Shown here in pieces: positions 7,165 through 13,274 of a DNA stretch of 13,274 bases (position 1 is the first letter of the stretch; each line of letters begins with the position of its first letter). Source of the stretch: Dactylosporangium sp. AC04546 (lineage in GTDB: Bacteria > Actinomycetota > Actinomycetes > Mycobacteriales > Micromonosporaceae); the NCBI RefSeq assembly GCF_022095675.1, contig NZ_JAHYSG010000191.1, positions 1 to 13,274 on the forward strand, written 5' to 3'. The notes under the pieces are model-generated. The model worked only from the letters and a program-made list of their open reading frames with translations. It was not told the origin of the DNA and did not search any database. Made by a program: the position numbers and the translations under genes.

Positions 7165-10100
7165 ATGGACCTGCTGATCGACGTGCGAGTGGCGCGACGG
7201 GACTCGACGGTGGCCCTGGACCGCACGGTCCGGGTCCGTACCGATCCCGCCGGCTCCGTGACCGAGCTGATCACCGCGTTCCTGGGCTCGCTCGACCCGG
7301 CCGACCGCCCCCAGCAGACCACCTGGGCCTGGCTGGAGCGCACCGGGCAGCGGCTCGACCCGGCCAGACCCGTCGGCGAGCAGGGCCTGCGCTGCGGCGA
7401 CGTCCTGCTGCTCGGCCCGCCGGAGCAGCCGCCGGTCCCGCCGCCGACCGGCGAGCACCGCTTCGAGTTGCTCGTCGTCGCCGGGCCGGACGCGGGCGCC
7501 TGGCTGCCGCTGCCGCCGGGCGAGTTCGTCGTCGGCACCGACCCGGGCGGCGACCTGGTGCTCGACGACCCGGCCGCCGGCCGCCGGCACCTGCACCTGG
7601 GCATCGGCAGCCACGAGGTGGCCGCGACCGACCTGCGCTCGCCGGCCGGCACCCGGATCGACGGGGAGCCGCTGGCCGGGACCGTGACCCTGTCCGGGGG
7701 CCAGCTGCTGCGCCTCGGCGGCACGCTCATCGCCGTGGAGGAGGTGCCGGCCGATCCGTCGGTGCCGGCCGGGCCGCCGCCTGCGGTGTGGCTGCCGGCG
7801 GTACCGCAGCCCCAGAAGAAGCGACGGTTCCGCCGCAACCACGCCGATCCGGCGGTCGAGTTCGCCGCGGCCATGGACCGGGCCGAGGTCGACGCGGCGG
7901 TGAAGCACCGCTCGGTCGTGCGCGCCCGGCGGGCCGAGCTGCCGAGCCTGGCCCACCTCGTCCGGGCCGCCGAGCGGCGCGAGGCGCCGCCCCGCCGCCC
8001 CGACGACCGGGACTTCCTCGTGCTGCGGCTCGGGACCGCCGACCGCCCCAGCCGGCTGCGCTTCGAGCAGGCGGCGACCAGTGGCGACTTCGACCCCGCG
8101 CACACCGACCGGATCACCGCGCTGCGCGAGCGGTACGCCACCGATCCCGACGTCCCGGTCGAGGCCGACCTCCGCGCGCTCGGCGCCCTCGGCGCGACCG
8201 GCCCGGGCCGCGACAGCGTCCTGCGCTCGTGGGTCGTCCAGCTCGCGACCCTCGTACGCCCCAACGACCTGGCGCTGGTGGTGCTGTGCGACCCGGAGCG
8301 GGCCGGGCCGTGGGCGTGGACCGGCTGGCTGCCGCACACCCGCACGCTGACCGCCGCGATCGCGCCCGGCGCGCGCACGGTGGCCGCCGAGCCCGAGGAC
8401 CGGGCCCGCGTCCTCGCGCTCGTCGAGGCGCTCCTGCGCCAGCGCCGCCGCGGCCGTCACGCGATCGCCGAGGCGTTCACGCCGCACGTCGTCGTGGTGC
8501 TTCCAGATCCGGAGGCGGTACCGGGGGAGGCCCTGGCCCGGCTGGTCGAGGAGGGCCCGCGGGGCGGGATCAGCCTGCTCGTGGGCGCGCCGACGGCCGG
8601 GGACCTGCCGCCCGGGGTGCCGGCTCGCGAGGGCGACGGGCTGCGCCTCACGGTCGCCGACCGGGTCGCCCGCGCGCTCGCCGCCACCCGCGACGCGGCC
8701 GGCGGCGCGGCCCCGCGGGTCGCCCCGCTGGCCGAGGTGCTCGGGCTGGCCGAGGTCACCCCGAGCGCGATCGTCAAGCGCTGGGTGCCGTCGACCCGCG
8801 ACCGCGGGCTGGCCGCGCCGATCGGGCTCGGCGGCACCGGCCCGGTCACGGTCGACCTGCGCCGCGACGGGCCGCACGGGCTGGTCGTCGGGGTGGCCGG
8901 CTCGGGCCGGTCCTGGCTGCTGCGCTCGTACCTGGCCGCGCTCGCCGCCACGTACCCCGCCAACCGGCTCACGTTCGTGCTCGTGGACGAGCCCGGGGCC
9001 GACACGTTCGCCGAGTGCGCCGGGCTGCCGCACACCGTCGGCGTGTTCGCCGAGACCGACCAGCACCGGGCCCGCCGGGTGCTGATCTCGCTCAACGCCG
9101 AGGTGCGCCGCCGCGAGGCCGTGCTGCGCCGGCACGGCGTGAAGGACATCGGCGAGATGGAGCGCAAGCACCCGGCCGCGGCGCCGGCCAACCTGCTCAT
9201 CGTGGTCGCCGAGTTCGCCACCGCGCCCGAGGAGTTCGTGCCCGGGCTGCGGGAGCTCGCCCGGCGGGGCCGGGCGACCGGGGTACACCTCCTGCTCGCG
9301 ACGGCCAGCCCGCACGGCGTGGTCGACGACGACCTGCGCGCCGAGGCCTCGCTCCGCATCGCCCTGCGGGTCGAGGAGGAGGCCGACAGCCTGGAGGTGC
9401 TGGAGCGTCCCGACGCCGCCCACCTCTCGCCCCTGCTCCCCGGCCGTGCGTTCGTGCGGCTGAGCGGGGGCGAGCCGGAGCCGGTCCAGGTGGCGTACGG
9501 CGGGGTCCGCTCGCCCGCCGGCCGCCGCGCGCTGCCGACCACGATCACCGAGGTCCGCTTCGAGTCCGGCCTCGACGCCGATGCCGGCGCCCCGGTGGCC
9601 GCCGACGGCGACCGCACCGACCTCCAGCGCCTCGCCGAGGCGATCGCCGCCGCGCACCGCGAGGCCCGCGTCCCGGACCAGCCGCGGCCCTGGCAGCCGC
9701 CGCTCGCGCCGACCTACACGCTCGACGCACTGGACGCGGCCCCGGGCGCCTTCACCGCGCCGATCGGCATGGTCGACCTGCCCAACTCGCAGGCCCGCCA
9801 GATCTGGCAGCTCGACCTGGAGGAGCTCGGCCACCTGCTGATCTTCGGCCCGGCCGGCGCGGGCAAGACCACCCTGCTGGACACGATCGCCGCGTCGTTC
9901 CAGCGGTCCTACGACGCCGGGGCGCTGCGGGTGTACCGCATCGGCGGCGAGGAGGCGCTGGAGCTGCTCGCCACGATCGGGAGCCTGGTCCGCGAGCGGG
10001 CGGCGCTCGACGAGCACCACGGCGCCCGGGTCCTGGTGCTCGTCGACGGCCACGACCCGCTGCTCAACGACGCCCTCACCCACGTCGCCGCCGAGGGCAA

Positions 10101-10305
10101 GGCGGTCGGCGTGCACCTGGTGGTGGCCACCGAGCAGCGCAGCGCGGTGCCGACCTCGCTGTCCCGGCTGATGCCCGGAAGGATCGCGCTGCGGTCGGCC
10201 GGGCGGGGCCTCGTGGAGGGCACGATCGAGCTGCAGGTGGCGACGGCGGGGACCACCGTCACGACTCCTGCACAACGCCCCCGCCAGTTGCGCCTGGAAG
10301 TCTGA
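7165..10305 (+). CDS. Soluble ubiquitin-like/FHA/FtsK-SpoIIIE ATPase, EccC/EssC-like
   Basis: This 1046-residue multidomain protein is related to type VII secretion ATPases. Residues 1-85 look like the ubiquitin-like domain of YukD/EccD (ending LDPARPVGEQGLRCGDVLLLG). Residues 98-193 form an FHA-like domain (FVVGTDPGGDLVLDD ... GTRIDG). Residues 280-560 resemble the EccC linker domain (WLPHTRT at 388-394). ATPase domain 1 (about 565-780) has an altered Walker A, GVAGSGRS at 576-583 with Arg for Lys, VDEPGAD at 607-613 instead of VDFKGG, and VAEF at 681-684 instead of VDEF. ATPase domain 2 (about 850-1020) keeps an intact Walker A, GPAGAGKT at 895-902, and a hydrophobic Walker B-like strand ending Asp961. 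No transmembrane helix is visible where EccC/EssC carry theirs (about 200-250). No WXG100, EccB/D/E or mycosin gene is in the window. It may be a cytosolic motor or scaffold; function unknown. Confidence 0.87.
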   Translation: MDLLIDVRVARRDSTVALDRTVRVRTDPAGSVTELITAFLGSLDPADRPQQTTWAWLERTGQRLDPARPVGEQGLRCGDVLLLGPPEQPPVPPPTGEHRFELLVVAGPDAGAWLPLPPGEFVVGTDPGGDLVLDDPAAGRRHLHLGIGSHEVAATDLRSPAGTRIDGEPLAGTVTLSGGQLLRLGGTLIAVEEVPADPSVPAGPPPAVWLPAVPQPQKKRRFRRNHADPAVEFAAAMDRAEVDAAVKHRSVVRARRAELPSLAHLVRAAERREAPPRRPDDRDFLVLRLGTADRPSRLRFEQAATSGDFDPAHTDRITALRERYATDPDVPVEADLRALGALGATGPGRDSVLRSWVVQLATLVRPNDLALVVLCDPERAGPWAWTGWLPHTRTLTAAIAPGARTVAAEPEDRARVLALVEALLRQRRRGRHAIAEAFTPHVVVVLPDPEAVPGEALARLVEEGPRGGISLLVGAPTAGDLPPGVPAREGDGLRLTVADRVARALAATRDAAGGAAPRVAPLAEVLGLAEVTPSAIVKRWVPSTRDRGLAAPIGLGGTGPVTVDLRRDGPHGLVVGVAGSGRSWLLRSYLAALAATYPANRLTFVLVDEPGADTFAECAGLPHTVGVFAETDQHRARRVLISLNAEVRRREAVLRRHGVKDIGEMERKHPAAAPANLLIVVAEFATAPEEFVPGLRELARRGRATGVHLLLATASPHGVVDDDLRAEASLRIALRVEEEADSLEVLERPDAAHLSPLLPGRAFVRLSGGEPEPVQVAYGGVRSPAGRRALPTTITEVRFESGLDADAGAPVAADGDRTDLQRLAEAIAAAHREARVPDQPRPWQPPLAPTYTLDALDAAPGAFTAPIGMVDLPNSQARQIWQLDLEELGHLLIFGPAGAGKTTLLDTIAASFQRSYDAGALRVYRIGGEEALELLATIGSLVRERAALDEHHGARVLVLVDGHDPLLNDALTHVAAEGKAVGVHLVVATEQRSAVPTSLSRLMPGRIALRSAGRGLVEGTIELQVATAGTTVTTPAQRPRQLRLEV

Positions 10306-10306
10306 G

Positions 10307-10312
10307 TACGCT
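10307..10312 (+). promoter_or_regulatory. Possible -10 for a leaderless era transcript
   Basis: TACGCT begins 2 bases after the upstream stop codon and ends 8 bases before GTG 10321, the spacing expected when transcription starts at the start codon. No Shine-Dalgarno precedes era, which fits. No good -35 is visible. An internal promoter here would let era-recO-uppS be expressed independently of the large ATPase gene. Confidence 0.35.
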
Positions 10313-10320
10313 GAACCATC

Positions 10321-11208
10321 GTGCAGCAGAACTATCGCGCAGGGTTCGCGTGCTTCGTCGGTCGTCCGAACGCGGGCAAGTCGACGCTGACCAACGCGAT
10401 CGTCGGTCAGAAGATCGCGATCACGTCGGCCAAGCCGCAGACCACCCGGCACACCGTGCGTGGCGTCGTCCACCGGCCCGAAGCCCAGCTCGTGCTGGTC
10501 GACACCCCCGGGCTGCACCGGCCCCGGACGCTGCTCGGCGAGCGGCTCAACGATCTGGTCCGCTCGACCTGGAGCGAGGTCGACGTCATCGGCCTGTGCC
10601 TGCCGGCCGACGAGGAGATCGGGCGGGGTGACCGGTTCATCAGCGGCGAGATCGCCGAGCTGAAGGCCACCCTGGTCGCCGTGGTCACCAAGACCGACCT
10701 GGTCGACCGGGCGACCCTCGCGCAGCGGCTGCTCGCGGTGCAGGAGCTGGGCGAGTTCGCCGACATCGTGCCGGTGAGCGCGGTGTCGGGGGAGCAGGTG
10801 GGCACGCTGGTCGACGTCATGATCGGCCACCTGCCGCAGTCGCCGCAGCTGTACCCCGACGACATGCTCACCGACGAGCCCGAGCACGTGCTGATGGCCG
10901 AGCTGATCCGCGAGGCCGCGCTGGAGGGCGTGCGCGACGAGCTGCCGCACTCGATCGCGGTGCTGGTCGAGGAGGTGCTCGTCGAGGACTCCGGCCTGAC
11001 CAAGATCTACGCCGACATCTACGTCGAGCGGTCGAGCCAGAAGGCCATCGTCATCGGCCACCAGGCGAGCCGGCTCAAGGACGTCGGCACCCGCGCGCGG
11101 CGCGCCATCGAGGACCTCGTCGGCGGCCGTGTCTACCTCGACCTGCACGTCCGGGTGGCCAAGGACTGGCAGCGCGACCCGAAACAGCTGCGCCGCCTGG
11201 GGTTCTAG
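10321..11208 (+). CDS. era: GTPase Era
   Basis: This 295-residue essential-type GTPase binds the 3' end of 16S rRNA and assists 30S assembly. All G motifs are present: G1 GRPNAGKST (14-22), G2 region QTTRHTVRG (40-48), G3 DTPGL (61-65), G4 TKTD (123-126) and G5 VSAVSG (152-157). The C-terminal KH domain follows (about 210-290), with KIYADIYVERSSQKAIVIG and the conserved ending DLHVRVAKDWQRDPKQL. The KH GxxG loop, often GKGG in Era, reads GHQA (246-249). Length is normal. The start GTG 10321 encodes the standard beginning a few residues before G1; with no Shine-Dalgarno, leaderless translation is possible. recO starts at the very next base. In relatives era lies near phoH-ybeY-corC; here it is 6 kb away. 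Confidence 0.97.
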   Translation: MQQNYRAGFACFVGRPNAGKSTLTNAIVGQKIAITSAKPQTTRHTVRGVVHRPEAQLVLVDTPGLHRPRTLLGERLNDLVRSTWSEVDVIGLCLPADEEIGRGDRFISGEIAELKATLVAVVTKTDLVDRATLAQRLLAVQELGEFADIVPVSAVSGEQVGTLVDVMIGHLPQSPQLYPDDMLTDEPEHVLMAELIREAALEGVRDELPHSIAVLVEEVLVEDSGLTKIYADIYVERSSQKAIVIGHQASRLKDVGTRARRAIEDLVGGRVYLDLHVRVAKDWQRDPKQLRRLGF

Positions 11209-11985
11209 ATGGCGTTCCGGGGCCGGCTCTATCGGGACGACGCGGTGGTGCTGCGCCTGCAGAAGCTCGGCGAGTCCGACCGGATCGTGACGCTGTTCAC
11301 CCGGCACCACGGGCGGATCCGGGCGGTGGCCAAGGGCGTGCGGCGCACGACGTCGAAGTTCGGCGGGCGGCTCGAGCCGTTCGGCCACGTCGACGTGCAG
11401 CTCATGGAGGGCCGGTCGCTCGACGTGATCAGCCAGGTCGAGGGCGTGGACCTGTTCGGGCGGCGGCTCATGGACGACTACCCGCGGTACACGGTGGCCA
11501 GCGCCATCGCCGAGACGGCCGAGCGGCTCACGCCCATCGAACAGGAGCCGTCGCTCAAGCTGTACCTCCTGACGCTCGGGGCGATGCGCGCCCTGGCCCT
11601 GCGCGAGCACGCGAGCAGCCTGGTCCTCGACGCGTACCTGCTGCGCGCGATGGGCGCCGCCGGCTGGGCGCCCGCGCTGCGTGAGTGCGCGGTCTGCGGT
11701 ACCCAGGGCCCGCACCGCGCCTTCTCGGTCCCGGCCGGCGGCGCCGTCTGCCCGGACTGCCGCCCGCCCGGTGCCGGCCACCCGGCACCTGCGACGATCG
11801 AGCTGATGGCGGCCCTGGCGGAGGGCGACTGGCCGGCCGCCGACGCGAGCGAGCCGGTGTTCCGCCGTGAGGCGAGCGGCCTGGTCGCCGCACACCTGCA
11901 GTGGCACCTGGAACGCGCGCTACGCTCGCTTCCGCTGGTCGACCGTGACGACACCGCGCGAATCCGGAAGGACACCGCTTCGTGA
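11209..11985 (+). CDS. recO: DNA repair protein RecO
   Basis: This 258-residue RecO acts in RecFOR-type recombinational repair, where RecO with RecR loads RecA onto SSB-coated single-stranded DNA. The N-terminal OB-fold covers about residues 4-80 (YRDDAVVLRLQKLGESDRIV at 8-27, then GRIRAVAKGVRR). A helical domain follows with an intact zinc finger, CAVC (160-163) and CPDC (181-184), present in many but not all RecO proteins. ATG 11209 directly abuts the era TAG with no spacer, and the 3' end overlaps uppS by four bases (GTGA), so translation of era, recO and uppS is likely coupled. No unusual residues are seen in the conserved regions. Confidence 0.96.
   Translation: MAFRGRLYRDDAVVLRLQKLGESDRIVTLFTRHHGRIRAVAKGVRRTTSKFGGRLEPFGHVDVQLMEGRSLDVISQVEGVDLFGRRLMDDYPRYTVASAIAETAERLTPIEQEPSLKLYLLTLGAMRALALREHASSLVLDAYLLRAMGAAGWAPALRECAVCGTQGPHRAFSVPAGGAVCPDCRPPGAGHPAPATIELMAALAEGDWPAADASEPVFRREASGLVAAHLQWHLERALRSLPLVDRDDTARIRKDTAS
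11966..11972 (+). promoter_or_regulatory. Ribosome binding site of uppS
   Basis: GGAAGGA inside the end of recO lies 9 bases before GTG 11982. It supports this start, which overlaps the recO stop. Confidence 0.6.
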
Positions 11986-12782
11986 GCAAAGGCACTTTCC
12001 GTCCGCCGTCGCAGCACCCGAGCGGTGCGCGCCCGCCCGCGCTGCCCAAGGAGGCGATCCCGCAGCACGTGGCGATCATCATGGACGGCAACGGTCGCTG
12101 GGCGAAGCAGCGCGGCCTGCCCCGCACGGCCGGCCACACCGCCGGCGAGGCGGCCCTCTTCGACGTGATCGAGGGTGCGCTGGAGCTCGGCGTGAAGTAC
12201 GTCTCGGCGTACGCCTTCTCGACGGAGAACTGGAAGCGCTCCCCGGAAGAGGTCCGCTTCCTCATGAACTTCAACCGCGACACGATCCACCGCCGCCGCG
12301 ACGAGTTCCACGAGATGGGCATCCGGGTCCGCTGGGCGGGCCGCCGCCCGCGCCTGTGGCGCTCGGTGATCCACGAGCTGGAGTACGCCGAGCAGCTCAC
12401 CCGCCACAACGACAAGCTCACGTTCACGATGTGCGTCAACTACGGCGGCCGGGCCGAGGTCGCGGACGCGGCGGCCCGCATCGCCGCGGACGTGGCCGCG
12501 GGCAAACTGAAGGCGGACCGGGTCTCGGAGAAGACGTTCGCCCGTTACCTGGACGAACCGGACCTTCCGGACGTCGACCTGATGATCCGCAGTTCGGGCG
12601 AGATGCGGACGTCGAACTTCATGATCTGGCAGGCGGCGTACGCCGAGTTCGTCTCGATCGACACACTGTGGCCCGACTTCGACCGCCGTCACTTGTGGTA
12701 CGCCTGCGAGGTCTACGCGAAGCGCGACCGCCGCTTCGGCGGCGCCATCCCGAACCCGGTCGTACCGACCCTGACCTCGTAG
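11982..12782 (+). CDS. uppS: Polyprenyl diphosphate synthase, cis-type (isoprenyl transferase)
   Basis: This 266-residue cis-prenyltransferase extends an allylic diphosphate with isopentenyl diphosphate to make the C50-C55 lipid carrier precursor for peptidoglycan and arabinogalactan-type glycans. HVAIIMDGNGRWAKQRG spans residues 29-45, with Asp35 the catalytic Mg2+-binding residue. YAFSTENWKRSPEEV and FTMCVNYGGRAE are standard, and LMIRSSGEMRTSNFMIWQAAYAEF contains the RxSGE and SNF(M)(I)WQ motifs that bind the homoallylic diphosphate. The MIRVRWAGRRPRLW-type segment and its place after era-recO match M. tuberculosis Rv2361c, a decaprenyl diphosphate synthase, so a long-chain product is likely; C50 or C55 cannot be decided from sequence. 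The first 25 residues are a polar, family-variable extension. It is the last gene of the run; repeats follow its stop. Confidence 0.95.
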   Translation: MSKGTFRPPSQHPSGARPPALPKEAIPQHVAIIMDGNGRWAKQRGLPRTAGHTAGEAALFDVIEGALELGVKYVSAYAFSTENWKRSPEEVRFLMNFNRDTIHRRRDEFHEMGIRVRWAGRRPRLWRSVIHELEYAEQLTRHNDKLTFTMCVNYGGRAEVADAAARIAADVAAGKLKADRVSEKTFARYLDEPDLPDVDLMIRSSGEMRTSNFMIWQAAYAEFVSIDTLWPDFDRRHLWYACEVYAKRDRRFGGAIPNPVVPTLTS

Positions 12783-12803
12783 CCCACACGACCCGGCCCC
12801 GCA

Positions 12804-12918
12804 CGTTTGGGCTGGGCTTCGCGGGTTAGGTCTGGGCTTTTGCGCGTTGGGCTTGGCTTCGCGTGTTGGGCTGAGCTTCGCGGTTTGGGTCCGGCCTCGG
12901 CGTTTGGGTCCGGCCTCG
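12804..12918. repeat. Repeat array A: six degenerate ~19-base tandem units
   Basis: Six units of 18-21 bases share the pattern GTTTGGGCTGGGCTTCGC with drift. The last two share an identical 17-base core, GTTTGGGTCCGGCCTCG, at 12883-12899 and 12902-12918. The array begins just after the uppS stop. Drift increases across the array, as expected of an old slippage-derived minisatellite. Confidence 0.75.
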
Positions 12919-12947
12919 CGAGTCGCCGCCCCCGCGCGCCGTCTGCG

Positions 12948-13160
12948 CCGCGTCCGTCCGCGCCTCCCGCGTCCGTCTCGCGCTTTCCGGCTCGCGCCTT
13001 CCGCCCCGCACCGCGCCCGTCCGCGCCCCCCGCGTCGGTCTCGCGCCTCGCGCTTCCCGGCTCGCGTCTCCCGCCCCGCACCGCGTCCGTCTCGCGCCTT
13101 GCGCCTGCGTCTCGCGCCCCCTCGTGTCCGTCTTGCGCTTCCCGGCTCGCGCCTCCCACT
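12948..13160. repeat. Repeat array B: three long degenerate units of 63-80 bases
   Basis: Three successive units each begin CCGCG(T/C)CCGT and carry TTCCGGCTCGCG or CTTCCCGGCTCGCG near the end: 12948-13010, 13011-13080 and 13081-13160. The first two close with CCGCCCCGCA. Shorter sub-repeats of the type CGTCTCGCGCC recur inside them. The plus strand is strikingly pyrimidine-rich throughout, a strong strand asymmetry. Confidence 0.7.
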
Positions 13161-13213
13161 TGCCGCCGCGGTGATCTTGGGGTTGTGGCTTCGAGCCCGT
13201 CCGTACAAATCGG

Positions 13214-13238
13214 AAAAATCCGGACCACAAGCCCGGAT
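13214..13238 (-). terminator. Candidate intrinsic terminator for a minus-strand gene to the right
   Basis: On the minus strand ATCCGG (13238-13233), a 9-base loop and CCGGAT (13223-13218) form a perfect 6-pair stem followed directly by four further T residues (13217-13214). This would end a minus-strand gene entering from beyond the right edge, converging on uppS. The stem is short, so the call is tentative. Confidence 0.42.
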
Positions 13239-13274
13239 CGCGGCAGGGTGGGGGATGCGGCTGGAGGCGGGGAG

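Larger units (their letters stand above)
12783..13274. other. Gene-free region downstream of uppS
   Basis: About 490 bases without a convincing gene. It contains repeat array A (12804-12918), repeat array B (12948-13160), an AT-richer patch (13204-13219) and a minus-strand terminator-like hairpin (13214-13238). Open frames exist on the minus strand but encode low-complexity Arg/Gly/Pro-rich sequence that follows the DNA repeats, so they are not called. No strong terminator for uppS is seen; only a weak AGCCCA/TGGGCT pairing (12781-12786 with 12808-12813) is present. Confidence 0.65.

Noticed and set aside
7165..10305. Complete type VII secretion locus
   Set aside because: Only the ATPase resembles that system. 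No WXG100 substrate, EccB/D/E or mycosin gene is present, and the ATPase has no membrane anchor.
4241..10306. Mobile genetic element or genomic island
   Set aside because: No integrase, transposase, flanking repeat, tRNA site or compositional shift is visible. The block is accessory by gene content only.
7003..11907. Very long minus-strand open frame antisense to the ATPase gene, era and recO
   Set aside because: It crosses three well-supported plus-strand genes, has no recognisable domain, and is rich in Arg, Gly and Ala as expected from a GC-biased shadow frame.
12781..12813. Intrinsic terminator of uppS (AGCCCA with TGGGCT)
   Set aside because: A six-pair stem with a 21-base loop and no T-run is too weak to call.
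12804..13160. CRISPR array
   Set aside because: The units are contiguous and degenerate with no unique spacers of constant length, and no cas gene is nearby.
11478..13208. Minus-strand open frame with repetitive Arg/Gly/Ala and Pro/Asn-rich sequence
   Set aside because: Its repeats simply mirror the DNA arrays downstream of uppS, and its second half is antisense to recO and uppS. No domain or ribosome binding site supports it.

Overview
The window is very GC-rich, nearly every codon ends in G or C, and GTG and TTG starts are common. The gene order phoH-ybeY-corC-(deaminase-like) and era-recO-uppS is typical of Actinomycetota. The protein sequences look like those of Micromonosporaceae or a near relative; that family-level placement is an inference from sequence style, not from a marker gene.

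Layout. (1) 68-841, minus: a two-domain VOC (glyoxalase-fold) protein of the CFP30B type, divergent from (2) 1050-4251, plus: a tight run of phoH, ybeY, a CNNM/CorC membrane protein and a small cytidine-deaminase-fold protein without the catalytic residues. (3) 4241-6985: an accessory block. It holds a flavodoxin-fold oxidoreductase (minus) divergent from a MarR regulator (plus), with a palindrome between overlapping candidate promoters. A class IV PLP aminotransferase follows marR directly, and a P-loop sulfotransferase-like gene lies convergent to it. (4) 7165-10305, plus: a 1046-residue ATPase combining a ubiquitin-like domain, an FHA-like domain and an EccC/EssC-type FtsK/SpoIIIE region, with no membrane helix. 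(5) 10321-12782, plus: era, recO and uppS, touching or overlapping. (6) 12783-13274: about 490 bases with no convincing gene, holding two degenerate tandem-repeat arrays and a hairpin with a T-run that reads as a terminator for a minus-strand gene beyond the right edge.

How the genes work together. PhoH (YbeZ type), YbeY, CorC (YbeX type) and Era form the conserved ribosome/rRNA maturation neighbourhood; recO (recombinational repair) and uppS (polyprenyl diphosphate for cell-wall carriers) are its usual companions. In relatives the deaminase-like gene lies close to era. Here about 6 kb of other genes separates them, so the accessory block looks inserted into, or retained within, a core cluster.

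Most worth a second look: the soluble ubiquitin-like/FHA/FtsK ATPase, whose first ATPase domain is degenerate and whose second keeps its Walker A motif (the reverse of what is described for EccC), with no other type VII secretion gene nearby; and the aminotransferase/sulfotransferase-like pair, which matches the two halves of a fused plant protein family as I recall it. No RNA gene, CRISPR array, insertion sequence or phage gene was seen.
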